From Gordonia sp. (in: high G+C Gram-positive bacteria) (GTDB taxonomy: Bacteria > Actinomycetota > Actinomycetes > Mycobacteriales > Mycobacteriaceae), in contig NZ_JAGQTN010000002.1 of the NCBI RefSeq assembly GCF_020438995.1, positions 1 to 63,944 of the forward strand: a stretch of 63,944 nucleotides of DNA. Direction: 5' to 3'. The position numbers and the translations under genes are program-made. The notes under the pieces were generated by a model. The model did not search any database and had not been told where the DNA came from. It worked only from the letters and a program-made list of their open reading frames with translations. Positions 7,809-16,292 of the stretch are shown one piece after another. Each line of letters opens with the position of its first letter. Positions within the stretch are counted from its first letter, which is position 1.

Positions 7809-10800
7809 TCAGCCGATCATCGCGCGGATGTCGTCGGCGCTGATCGTGGTGCCGAACAGTTCGCCGTCGTCCACCACCGCGTCGAACAGGGCGCGTTTGC
7901 GGTCCTGCAGCGCCACCACCCGTTCCTCGATGGTGCCCGCCGACACCAGCCGGTACACGTTGACGGGGCGCGTCTGGCCGATCCGGTGGGCGCGGTCGAC
8001 GGCCTGCGCCTCGGCGGCCGGGTTCCACCACGGATCGCATACGAAGCAGTAGTCGGCCTCGGTGAGGTTGAGCCCGAATCCGCCGGCCTTGAGGCTGATC
8101 AGGAACACCTTGGTCTCCCCCGAAGTGAACCGCCGCACGGCGTCGGCACGTTCGGCGGCATTCATCGACCCGTCGAGGTAGCTGTAGGCGATACCCACCT
8201 TGTCCAGGTGCGCGGTGAGGATATGCAGGAAGCGGGTGAACTGACTGAACACGAGCGCGTTGTGGCCTTCGGCGACCAGTTCGGGCAACTGTTCGGTGAG
8301 ATAGTCGACCTTCGATGAGGAGACCCCGTGGTGCGATTCGTCGACGAGCGCGGCGTGCAGGCTGAGCTGACGCAGCAGGCTGAGCGAACGGAACACCTGA
8401 AAGCGGTTCTTCTCCCAGTCACCGAGCAGCCCGAGCACTTTCTGCCGTTCGCGGGCCAGCCGGGTGTCGTAGATCTTGCGGTGCCGCGACGAGAGATCGA
8501 GCACCAGCGCCTGTTCCTGCTTGGGCGGCAGATCAATGGCGACCTGATCCTTTGTGCGCCGCAACATGACCGGCTTGATCCGCCGGCGCAGCACCCCCAG
8601 TCGCTCGGGCGTCGAATGCGATTCGATGGGTTTGCGGAAGTAGTCGGTGAACGCCACCGGCGACGGGAACAGTCCGGGCGCGGTAACACTCAGCAGCGAC
8701 CACAATTCCATCAGATTGTTCTCCATCGGGGTGCCGGTGATGGCGAGTTTGAATCCCGAATCGAGCCGCCGCGCGCACTGATGAGTTTTCCCGGTGTGAT
8801 TCTTGATGAACTGCGCCTCGTCGAAAATCACTCCGCTCCAGGAGTATTCGTTGATCTCGTCGAACAGTAGGCGCAGTAGTGTGTATGAGGTGACCACCAC
8901 ATTGGTACCGGTCGCCTGCTGATCGAAGCTCTTCCCGGTCTTTGCCCGGGTGGCCGTCACGGTGGCCACTTCCAATTCAGGTGCGAACTTTCGGCATTCG
9001 GCGGCCCAGTTGGCGACGACGGAGGTCGGTGCGATCACCAGGAAACTCGTGTGCGGATCCTCGGCCACCGCGCGGCTGATGAGCGCGAGCGCCTGCACAG
9101 TCTTGCCCAGGCCCATGTCGTCGGCCAGGATACCGCCGAGTTCGTTGTCCCACAGGAAGTTCAGCCAGTCATATCCCGACCGCTGATAGTCGCGCAGGTC
9201 GGCACGCAGTTCGTTCGGCGGATCGAGCCGATGGGGCGGAACGGCCGATGCCAGCGCCGACATCCGCTCCTGCCAGCGCGCCAGTTGTTCGTCGACCACC
9301 CCGAGTGCGAGCAGTTCCTCCCAGAAGGTCGCGTTGAGCGTTCCGGAGTGCACCTTGCCCGATTCGATCTCGCCGAGTGCCCGCGCCTCGGCCAGCAGGT
9401 CGGCCAGCTTGCGCAGTTCCGGGGTGTCGAGGGAGAAATACACACCGTCGGCGAGCAACATATGCGTTGCACCGGAGACAATTTCGCGGATGACATCGGC
9501 AACGGGCACCGCCGTGGTCCCCACCGTGACGGTGATCCCGAGACTGAACCAGTCGTTGCCGAATTCGCCGTCCTCCGAGGAGAATTCAATGCTGGGAGCA
9601 GCACCGGCGGGCCGGTAGTCCATGTCGAGCCGGTTGTCGACGATCACATCGGGATGTTCGTCGAGTTCGGGAAGCGCCTCCACCACGAGAACAGCCGTCT
9701 CGACACCGGAAAGTTCCATCGGTACAAGGAGACTCACGATGCTCGACGCCGCGATGAGCGCCTCGGCCGATTGACCGCTGAGCAGCAGGTCCAGCTCGTC
9801 CAGCACAGCGACCGAGGATTCACGATACAACCGGCGCTGCCAGTATTCCCTCGCATGCACCGCCCACGCCCGGCACATCCAGGCCGTCGCCGACAACTCC
9901 GGCCGCAACGACTCCCACAGCGCGGCCTCGGCCGCCTTGTCGCGATAGGCGACGGTCACCGCCTCCGCCGGATCGAAGACGTGCCGCGTGTCGTTTACCT
10001 GGTATCCGATGCTCCACGACAGCCGCGCACCACCACCGGTTCCCGGCGACAGCGTCAGCACCGCGAACGGACCCTCGATGCGGGGTGGGGCGAACAGTTG
10101 CTCGTCGTGCACGTGCACACTGCGCGCCCGCGACAGCCGCGGCAGCACCTCGGCCGAAAATTCAGGCAGATCGTCGGCCGGGATGAGCACGTCCTCCCCC
10201 GTGCGGGCGGCGTCGAGCTCAGCCGTACTGGGCACCGGGTCGAAGGCCGCGAGGAGCAGCGTGCCGTCGCGAACGGTCCACAGCCCATGCGTCTTACGTG
10301 CCGGACCGAGCAGTCCGCGCACCTCCCCGGCAGGCAGCGGGTCGGCGTCACCGATCTCGAACACCGTGGTCAGCTGCGCCCCCGTCGCGTGCGCCCGCAG
10401 CGTGTAGCTGAGCCGGGTGGTGGTCACCCGCACGGACGTGGCACGCAGCGCGGGATCGGCGATCAGTGTCACCCCAGCCCGCTGCGCCGCCTCCAGCAAC
10501 GTCCAGAACGTGACAGGTGCCTGGGACAGACCGACCCGCTCGGCGCCATAGGAGTACGAGTTGCCGGTGAGCGCTCTGTGCAATGCGGTGACGGCGATCT
10601 CCTGGGCGGGTGGAAAGTCCCAGCCCCGCGAATCAAGCACGTTCGCCCACGAGGCTCCCGTCTTGATCCACTTGCCACGTTTGCCCATGGTCATCGGATA
10701 CAGCATCAGCATCGGGTCCGAGCTGCCGGCCAACTGCGCGAAGTAGCCGTTCGGTGTTTCCACGCCGAAGCACAGCGCGAGCGGACGAACCTGCGACGAT

Positions 10801-11180
10801 GTGTCCGCGACCCCGGGTTCGGTCTCCGCCAGCACTCCCGAGAACATCGTCCGCCAGGACACCGTGGGCGGGGGGCGCGTCGCGCCGCCGCGGGCCGCCA
10901 CCAGTAGCAACGCCACCCCGTGTTTGCAGAACATCCCCACCGGGCACGTACACCTGGCGTTCGCGATCGTGCGGGACGACGGGACACCGTTGAACGTCAC
11001 GGTGACCTGGTAGATCTCCCGCCCCGAACCCCGGCACGTGCCGGTCAGTTCGCCGCGCTGGTTCCAGCCGTACTCCAGGACCATGCCGGTGTTGGAGTAT
11101 CGGGTGCCCTTGTTCATGGCACCACCGCCGAACCGCCGCAGCAGTTCGGCAGGCGCGATACGCAGCAGGTCCCCGGTCAC
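7809..11180 (-). CDS. SWIM zinc-finger SNF2-family helicase (HelZ-like)
   Basis: This is a superfamily 2 ATPase that translocates on duplex DNA or remodels DNA-protein complexes. In the 1123 residues, a SWIM zinc finger lies near residues 60-95 (CTCPVGMFCKHG). The SNF2 ATPase core starts near residue 685 (LADDMGLGKTVQ, then DEAQFIKNH, then ITGTPMENN). The helicase C-terminal domain has GGFGLNLTEADYC and AHRIGQTRPVNVYRLV. The start is the GTG at 11180; an in-frame ATG 21 codons later is an alternative. It resembles the bacterial SWIM-SNF2 proteins of actinobacteria (Mtb Rv2101 type). It is convergent with the peptidase. No phage-defence partner genes are visible next to it. Confidence 0.9.
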   Translation of the reverse strand: MTGDLLRIAPAELLRRFGGGAMNKGTRYSNTGMVLEYGWNQRGELTGTCRGSGREIYQVTVTFNGVPSSRTIANARCTCPVGMFCKHGVALLLVAARGGATRPPPTVSWRTMFSGVLAETEPGVADTSSQVRPLALCFGVETPNGYFAQLAGSSDPMLMLYPMTMGKRGKWIKTGASWANVLDSRGWDFPPAQEIAVTALHRALTGNSYSYGAERVGLSQAPVTFWTLLEAAQRAGVTLIADPALRATSVRVTTTRLSYTLRAHATGAQLTTVFEIGDADPLPAGEVRGLLGPARKTHGLWTVRDGTLLLAAFDPVPSTAELDAARTGEDVLIPADDLPEFSAEVLPRLSRARSVHVHDEQLFAPPRIEGPFAVLTLSPGTGGGARLSWSIGYQVNDTRHVFDPAEAVTVAYRDKAAEAALWESLRPELSATAWMCRAWAVHAREYWQRRLYRESSVAVLDELDLLLSGQSAEALIAASSIVSLLVPMELSGVETAVLVVEALPELDEHPDVIVDNRLDMDYRPAGAAPSIEFSSEDGEFGNDWFSLGITVTVGTTAVPVADVIREIVSGATHMLLADGVYFSLDTPELRKLADLLAEARALGEIESGKVHSGTLNATFWEELLALGVVDEQLARWQERMSALASAVPPHRLDPPNELRADLRDYQRSGYDWLNFLWDNELGGILADDMGLGKTVQALALISRAVAEDPHTSFLVIAPTSVVANWAAECRKFAPELEVATVTATRAKTGKSFDQQATGTNVVVTSYTLLRLLFDEINEYSWSGVIFDEAQFIKNHTGKTHQCARRLDSGFKLAITGTPMENNLMELWSLLSVTAPGLFPSPVAFTDYFRKPIESHSTPERLGVLRRRIKPVMLRRTKDQVAIDLPPKQEQALVLDLSSRHRKIYDTRLARERQKVLGLLGDWEKNRFQVFRSLSLLRQLSLHAALVDESHHGVSSSKVDYLTEQLPELVAEGHNALVFSQFTRFLHILTAHLDKVGIAYSYLDGSMNAAERADAVRRFTSGETKVFLISLKAGGFGLNLTEADYCFVCDPWWNPAAEAQAVDRAHRIGQTRPVNVYRLVSAGTIEERVVALQDRKRALFDAVVDDGELFGTTISADDIRAMIG

Positions 11181-11218
11181 CCGGCCAGACTACGTGCCCA
11201 CTACGACATCAGTGACGG

Positions 11219-11608
11219 TCAGGCGGGGCTCGCAAGACTGATCGACAGGCCGATCGTGCCACCCTTGCCACGTCGCAGGGTGCTGCCGAGCACGGTGATC
11301 CGCCCGGCGACCCCGTACTTCGCGATGATAAGTCCGCGCGCCCGTTCGGTGCCGGCGGCGTCGAGAATCTCGGCCCGTCCGGACACAGGTTCGCCCGTGA
11401 GGACCTTGCCCCGGGCGTCGCACGCCTGCACGATCACCTCGGGATTGCGCCGGATTCGCTTGACCTTCCACGACTCGGTGCGCGTCCACATCACCAATCG
11501 ATCCCCGTCGAGCGCCGCCCACAGCGGCGTCGACACGGGTGTCCCGTCCTTCCGAAACGTCGTCAGCGCAACATACTTCGCGGTCCCGGCCTCACCGAAT
11601 CCAGACAT
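11219..11608 (-). CDS. PPOX-class, probable F420-dependent flavin/deazaflavin-binding protein
   Basis: This small split-barrel protein of 129 residues begins MSGFGEAGTAKYVALTTFRKDG. The LTTFRKDGTPVSTPLW signature and the C-terminal RRGKGGTIGLSI match the PPOX family whose Mtb member is Rv2061, often predicted to use coenzyme F420. The substrate is unknown. It lies 38 bp upstream of the helicase gene on the same strand, with dispersed repeat copy B in front of it. Confidence 0.85.
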   Translation of the reverse strand: MSGFGEAGTAKYVALTTFRKDGTPVSTPLWAALDGDRLVMWTRTESWKVKRIRRNPEVIVQACDARGKVLTGEPVSGRAEILDAAGTERARGLIIAKYGVAGRITVLGSTLRRGKGGTIGLSISLASPA

Positions 11609-11654
11609 CCCCCCACCCTACGCGCCCAAGACCGACCTACTTCCCAGCAATCCG

Positions 11655-11780
11655 CCACCTTGACCCCTGAGACCGAAGCGACGAACGAACCAATCACCTC
11701 CTTGATCCCTGAGGCCGAAGCGACGAAGGAGCGAGGGTCACGAAGGGTCCGGCGACCATTCGACACCTGACGCGACCACC
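11655..11780 (+). repeat. Dispersed intergenic repeat, copy B
   Basis: A full copy starts at about 11699 (CCTTGATCCCTGAGGCCGAA...) with GAGGGTCACGAAGGGTCCGG and CCTGACGCGACCACC. A degenerate half copy lies 42 bp upstream at 11657. It sits between clpB and the PPOX gene. Confidence 0.88.
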
Positions 11781-11855
11781 CCGGAGGCGACGGCAGTGCC
11801 CGCAGGAATTACCTCGCGGGCACCGCCGGCTATCAGCAGTCCGTAGATCGGCCGG

Positions 11856-14408
11856 TTACCCCAGGACCAGCCCCTCCCCGTCGGCGGACACATTGACGGG
11901 CACCACATCCCCGTCGCGCACCGTCCCGGCCAGCAACAACTTGGCGAGTTGGTCGCCGATCGCCTGCTGCACCAACCGACGCAGCGGCCGGGCGCCATAC
12001 AGCGGGTCGAATCCGCGGTCGGCCAGCCACTTCTTGGCGTTCGCCGACACCTCCAGCCGCAGCCTGCGCTGGGCCAGACGCTTGCCGAGCTGCCCGAGTT
12101 GGATGTCGACGATGGACACCAGCTCTTCGGCGCTCAGTGCGTCGAAGATGACGACGTCGTCGAGGCGGTTGACAAATTCGGGTTTGAACGCCGAACGCAC
12201 CGCGGCCATCACGAAGTCCTTGTCGCCACCCGACCCGAGGTTGGACGTCAGGATGAGGATGGTGTTGCGGAAGTCGACGGTGCGGCCCTGCCCGTCGGTG
12301 AGCCGGCCTTCGTCGAGCACCTGCAGCAGCACGTCGAACACGTCCGGGTGCGCCTTCTCCACCTCGTCGAACAGGACGACGGTATAGGGGCGACGACGGA
12401 CGGCCTCGGTGAGCTGACCACCCGACTCGTACCCGACATACCCCGGAGGTGCACCGACGAGCCGTGCAACGCTGTGCTTTTCGCCGTACTCACTCATGTC
12501 GATACGCACCATGGCACGCTCGTCGTCGAACAGGAACTCCGCCAGCGCCTTCGCCAGTTCGGTCTTGCCGACACCGGTGGGCCCGAGGAACAGGAACGAC
12601 CCGAGCGGCCGGTTCGGGTCGGCCACACCGGCACGGGCCCGGCGGACGGCATCGGATACCGCGGTGACAGCATCCTTCTGCCCGATGACCCGTTGTCCCA
12701 GTTCATCTTCCATGCGGAGCAGCTTGGCGCTCTCACCTTCGAGCATGCGACCGGCGGGCACACCGGTCCACGACGAGACGACCTCGGCGACGTCGTCAGG
12801 GCCGACCTCCTCCTGCAGCATCACGTCCTGCCCCGGTGCGGCACCGGTCTTCTCGACGGCGGCGTCGAGTTGCTTCTCCAGGCCGGGGATCTTGCCGTAC
12901 CGCAGTTCGGCGGCCTTACCCAGGTCACCGTCGCGTTCGGCCCGATCAGCCTGTCCACGAAGACGATCGAGCTCCTCACGCAGATCACGCACCGAGTCGA
13001 TGGCGGTCTTCTCACCCTGCCAGCGGGCTGACAGCTCGTTCAGCTTCTCCTTCTGGTCGGCCAGTTCTTGCCGCAGCTTTTCCAGCCGTTCCTTGGATGC
13101 CGCATCGGTTTCCTTTTGCAGCGCAAGCTCTTCGACCTCCAGGCGGCGGACGATCCGCTCCACCTCGTCGATTTCGACGGGGCGCGAGTCGATTTCCATC
13201 CGCAGCCGGGAGGCGGCCTCGTCGACGAGGTCGATGGCCTTGTCGGGCAGGAACCGCGAGGTGATGTACCGGTCGGAAAGTGTTGCGGCGGCAACCAATG
13301 CGGAGTCGGTGATGCGCACGCCGTGGTGCACCTCGTACTTCTCCTTGAGGCCGCGCAGGATACCGATGGCGTCCTCGACGGACGGCTCACCGACGTACAC
13401 CTGCTGGAAGCGCCGTTCGAGGGCGGCGTCCTTCTCGATGTACTTGCGGTATTCCTCGAGCGTCGTCGCACCGACGAGGCGCAGTTCCCCGCGCGCGAGC
13501 ATCGGCTTGATCATGTTGCCCGCGTCCATCGCCGAATCGCCGGTGGCACCGGCGCCGACGATGGTGTGCAGCTCATCGATGAACGTGATGACCTGTCCGG
13601 CGGAGCCTTTGATCTCGTCGAGGACCGCCTTGAGGCGTTCCTCGAATTCACCACGGTACTTGGCACCGGCGACCATCGAACCGAGGTCGAGGGAGATGAC
13701 GGTCTTGCCGCGCAACGACTCCGGCACGTCGCCGGCAACAATGCGCTGGGCGAGCCCTTCGACGATGGCGGTCTTGCCGACTCCGGGCTCGCCGATGAGC
13801 ACGGGGTTGTTCTTGGTACGCCGACTCAACACCTGCACGACGCGGCGGATCTCGGAGTCTCGGCCGATGACCGGGTCGAGCTTGCCTTCGCGGGCGGCGG
13901 CGGTGAGATCGGTGGAGTACTTCTCCAGCGCCTGATACGTCGATTCGGGGTCTGCGGAGGTCACCCGTGCCGTACCCCGTACGGACACGAACGCCTCGCG
14001 CAGCGCCTGCGGGGTCGCACCCTGGTTGTGCAGGAGTTTCGCGACGTCGGAGTCCCCGGTCGCCAGGCCGACGACGAGGTGTTCGGTGGAGACGTACTCG
14101 TCGTTGAGTTCGCCGGCGAGCTGTTGCGCGGCGCTGACAGCCGCGATCGACTCGCGGGAAAGTTGTGGGGTCGCGCTGGCACTGGCGACGGTGGGCGCGC
14201 GGTCGACGATCGCCTGGGCCAGTGTCCGAACCGTCGACGGGTCCACTCCGACAGCCTTGAGCAGCGGCGCGGCGATACCGTCGGACTGATCGAGCAGTGC
14301 CACCAGGATGTGAGCGGGACGCACGTCCGAGTTGCCGGCAGCGGTCGCGGCCTGCACGGCGGCGCTCAGCGCCTGCTGCGTCTTGGTCGTGGGGGTGAAG
14401 CTGTCCAC
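11856..14408 (-). CDS. clpB: ATP-dependent disaggregase ClpB
   Basis: This is a hexameric AAA+ chaperone that extracts polypeptides from aggregates together with DnaK. The 850-residue product has an N-terminal Clp_N repeat domain ([14 protein letters not shown]...) and a first AAA+ domain with Walker [10 protein letters not shown] coiled-coil middle domain lies near residues 400-520 ([17 protein letters not shown]). The second AAA+ domain has GPTGVGKT and [13 protein letters not shown]. The start is the GTG at 14408, matching the Mtb protein N-terminus. The upstream region carries two HspR-type inverted repeats and an SigH-like promoter, so heat or proteotoxic stress control is likely. Confidence 0.97.
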   Translation of the reverse strand: MDSFTPTTKTQQALSAAVQAATAAGNSDVRPAHILVALLDQSDGIAAPLLKAVGVDPSTVRTLAQAIVDRAPTVASASATPQLSRESIAAVSAAQQLAGELNDEYVSTEHLVVGLATGDSDVAKLLHNQGATPQALREAFVSVRGTARVTSADPESTYQALEKYSTDLTAAAREGKLDPVIGRDSEIRRVVQVLSRRTKNNPVLIGEPGVGKTAIVEGLAQRIVAGDVPESLRGKTVISLDLGSMVAGAKYRGEFEERLKAVLDEIKGSAGQVITFIDELHTIVGAGATGDSAMDAGNMIKPMLARGELRLVGATTLEEYRKYIEKDAALERRFQQVYVGEPSVEDAIGILRGLKEKYEVHHGVRITDSALVAAATLSDRYITSRFLPDKAIDLVDEAASRLRMEIDSRPVEIDEVERIVRRLEVEELALQKETDAASKERLEKLRQELADQKEKLNELSARWQGEKTAIDSVRDLREELDRLRGQADRAERDGDLGKAAELRYGKIPGLEKQLDAAVEKTGAAPGQDVMLQEEVGPDDVAEVVSSWTGVPAGRMLEGESAKLLRMEDELGQRVIGQKDAVTAVSDAVRRARAGVADPNRPLGSFLFLGPTGVGKTELAKALAEFLFDDERAMVRIDMSEYGEKHSVARLVGAPPGYVGYESGGQLTEAVRRRPYTVVLFDEVEKAHPDVFDVLLQVLDEGRLTDGQGRTVDFRNTILILTSNLGSGGDKDFVMAAVRSAFKPEFVNRLDDVVIFDALSAEELVSIVDIQLGQLGKRLAQRRLRLEVSANAKKWLADRGFDPLYGARPLRRLVQQAIGDQLAKLLLAGTVRDGDVVPVNVSADGEGLVLG

Positions 14409-14425
14409 TTCGCTTCTGCCTTTCT

Positions 14426-14446
14426 CTTTAGTCCAACAGACTCAAG
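14426..14446. promoter_or_regulatory. HAIR motif 1 (HspR operator), clpB
   Basis: CTTTAGT, then 7 bases, then ACTCAAG: one mismatch from the consensus CTTGAGT-N7-ACTCAAG bound by HspR. It lies 17 bp upstream of the clpB start codon, downstream of the predicted transcription start, so binding would block elongation or initiation. Confidence 0.75.
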
Positions 14447-14466
14447 TATGAGCCTACAGAGTCGAC

Positions 14467-14492
14467 AACACCAACAGACTTGAGCGTATTCC
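14467..14492 (-). promoter_or_regulatory. SigH/SigE-like promoter of clpB
   Basis: On the minus strand, GGAATA (14492-14487) is followed after 17 bases by GTTGTC. This fits the SigH consensus GGAAYA-N16/17-GTT. It overlaps HAIR motif 2. Confidence 0.6.
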
Positions 14493-14499
14493 ACTCAAC
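14479..14499. promoter_or_regulatory. HAIR motif 2 (HspR operator), clpB
   Basis: CTTGAGC, then 7 bases, then ACTCAAC: two terminal mismatches from the HspR consensus. It overlaps the -35 of the SigH-like promoter, so HspR could exclude the polymerase. Confidence 0.75.
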
Positions 14500-14518
14500 T
14501 CATGATTCGGCACTTAAC

Positions 14519-14607
14519 CTTCAACGAACCGTCTGCTCATTGAAGTTTGACCTATAAACTTCAATGATCCGCCTGACGATTCACAGAAAGGTCACAACCT
14601 TCAACGA
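14519..14607 (+). promoter_or_regulatory. Operator array upstream of fic
   Basis: CTTCAA(C/T)GA occurs at 14519, 14559 and 14599, exactly 40 bp apart. An inverted copy at 14537 forms a perfect 12-bp inverted repeat with the middle one (14537-14548 and 14556-14567, 7-bp spacer). The last copy touches the fic start codon. The arrangement suggests a cooperative, probably autoregulated, operator. Confidence 0.65.
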
Positions 14608-15905
14608 TGGCCGAACTCATCCACCGGCACTGGCAACCCGCTGACCAGTCAGGCCTGGTCGCGGCAGACCGTCGTGGTGGCCGATACTCGGCGTACGTCC
14701 CCGACATGCTGTGCGGACGCCCACTGGCCCTCGATGGCGCCCTCGGAGCATCAGCTGCCGCCGCCGAACGGGCAATCCGGGGCCTCTCCGTGCTCCCCGG
14801 CTCACGTGGCCTGGCGGCGATCTCCCGGCTCCTCACCCGTTCGGAGGCCATCTCCAGTTCGATGATCGAAGGCATCGCACCGTCGCCGCAGCAGGTGGCG
14901 CTCGCCGAACTGGGCCTGACCGAGAAGGTCCGGGGTCTCAGCGACAAGGCGAAACTGGTCGCAAACAACATCGCCGTCCTGCGCACAGCGTCCGGTGAAC
15001 TCGTGAGCTCACCAACCATCACGATCACCGACATCGAGGCGCTGCACGATGGTCTGCTGCCGGACGACCGGCATCGAGGAATCCGCACGGTCCAGAACTG
15101 GATCGGAGGTTCGAATTGGAATCCACTGAGCGCGCAGTTTGTTCCGCCACCACCGGAGATGGTCCCCACCCTGGTCGATGATCTCGTCCGGTACATGAAC
15201 GGCGCCTCGCACGGGCCACTCATCCAGGCGGGCCTGGCTCACGCGCAGTTCGAGACGATCCACCCGTTCACCGATGGGAACGGACGAGTCGGCAGGGCCC
15301 TGATTCACACGGTCCTGGCGCGTGGCGGGCTATCGCCCGACGCCGTCCTGCCCGTCAGCCTCGTGCTGGCAACGCTGAGTGACCGATACGTCGAAGGCCT
15401 GAACAGCTACCGATACATTGGACCCGCAGACCGAGCCGAGGCGGGTAACGGACAAACGGCGTGGCTGACGTTTTTCGTCGAAGCGGCATCCATCACCATC
15501 GACCAGGCCGCACAGCTCGCGGCCGATGTCTCGGCACTGGAAACCGCATGGCATCACAAGGTCCACCAGAACAGAGCTGAGCGCGGACTGCGGACGACTC
15601 TGCGCGCCAACTCGGCAGCGCAACGCATGTTGTCGCTCCTCCCGGAAGCACCCGTGCTCACTGCACGCTCAGCCGAACGACTGATCGACGCCTCCTTCAA
15701 CACCGCCCGCAACGCACTCGAAGAACTCGCGGACGCAGGAGTACTCACTCGCAAGGTCATCGAACGCGGAACCACCGGCTACCTGGCCCACGACATCCTC
15801 GATCTCGTCGGCATCACCGAACGCCGTCTCGCGAGCACCCAGTTCGACACCCGCACCTCACCACCGTCCCGACCGGCTCCCGCGCGACCACCGACACGGG
15901 AATAG
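14607..15905 (+). CDS. Fic-domain AMP transferase with C-terminal winged helix
   Basis: Fic proteins transfer AMP or a related group to Ser, Thr or Tyr of target proteins. The catalytic motif HPFTDGNGRVGR starts at His219. An inhibitory helix motif SSMIEG (Ser84...Glu88-Gly89) lies N-terminal, which marks a class II, self-inhibited Fic protein. Residues from about 330 to 410 look like a winged-helix domain (ARNALEELADAGVLTRKVIE), suggesting that it binds its own operator array. The product is 432 residues; ATG 14607 is the first start. It is divergent from clpB across 198 bp. No separate antitoxin gene is seen. Confidence 0.92.
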   Translation: MAELIHRHWQPADQSGLVAADRRGGRYSAYVPDMLCGRPLALDGALGASAAAAERAIRGLSVLPGSRGLAAISRLLTRSEAISSSMIEGIAPSPQQVALAELGLTEKVRGLSDKAKLVANNIAVLRTASGELVSSPTITITDIEALHDGLLPDDRHRGIRTVQNWIGGSNWNPLSAQFVPPPPEMVPTLVDDLVRYMNGASHGPLIQAGLAHAQFETIHPFTDGNGRVGRALIHTVLARGGLSPDAVLPVSLVLATLSDRYVEGLNSYRYIGPADRAEAGNGQTAWLTFFVEAASITIDQAAQLAADVSALETAWHHKVHQNRAERGLRTTLRANSAAQRMLSLLPEAPVLTARSAERLIDASFNTARNALEELADAGVLTRKVIERGTTGYLAHDILDLVGITERRLASTQFDTRTSPPSRPAPARPPTRE

Positions 15906-16178
15906 GCAAGCCGCCATCAGAGTGTGTGGGCGCCATGGGCCTTTGTGCAGCGGGCGGGTCCCAGACCGCTGGTTCAGGTGGATCGGTCGATGGGGAACTG
16001 CCTGAGCGTCACAGGTAATCGTGCACAGTGATGGGTGGGGCTCGCGGCGTGACCGGCAGCCCCTGACTTGTCTGAATCAGGACTCAACAAGCGCTCGATC
16101 CTACGGACGACCAGAACTCCACCCAACCAAGGCCCGGACTACCCGGACTGGAGTTTTCGGCCCCGCGCACTGACGTGC
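15906..16178. other. Non-coding stretch after fic
   Basis: About 270 bp downstream of fic have no supported gene. I see no tRNA fold, and the open frames are short. It may mark the edge of a transferred segment, since the following HEPN gene has less GC-biased codons. Confidence 0.4.
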
Positions 16179-16184
16179 TATAGT
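16179..16184 (+). promoter_or_regulatory. Candidate -10 element of the small RNA
   Basis: TATAGT lies immediately before the hairpin-rich segment. The -35 region is weak (TTTTCGG at about 16154-16160). Transcription would begin near 16190. Confidence 0.5.
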
Positions 16185-16189
16185 GGCTG

Positions 16190-16270
16190 AGTCCGAGTGA
16201 ACGGACATAGAACTTAAACAAGGGTAGTAACCCTCAAGGGGCGCGGCTTCGGTCGCGCCCCTTCTTTTTT
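16190..16270 (+). ncRNA. Putative structured small RNA or attenuator leader upstream of HEPN gene
   Basis: The segment folds as three consecutive hairpins. The first is GTCCG/CGGAC (16191-16206), the second AGGGT/ACCCT (16221-16234), and the third a 10-bp GC-rich stem (16236-16245 with 16254-16263) followed by CTTTTTT. It is preceded by a TATAGT box and ends 22 bp before the HEPN start codon. It could be an independent RNA of about 80 nt, an attenuator, or an RNA partner of the HEPN protein. Confidence 0.5.
16236..16270 (+). terminator. Intrinsic terminator
   Basis: A perfect 10-bp stem AAGGGGCGCG/CGCGCCCCTT with an 8-nt loop is followed directly by C and six T. It is the only canonical T-tract terminator I find in the window. 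Confidence 0.85.
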
Positions 16271-16292
16271 CCACGACTCAGGGGGATAGTCG

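Noticed and set aside
15906-16178. tRNA-like or attachment-site sequence downstream of fic
   Set aside because: I could not form a cloverleaf or find a repeated core at the other side of the HEPN gene.
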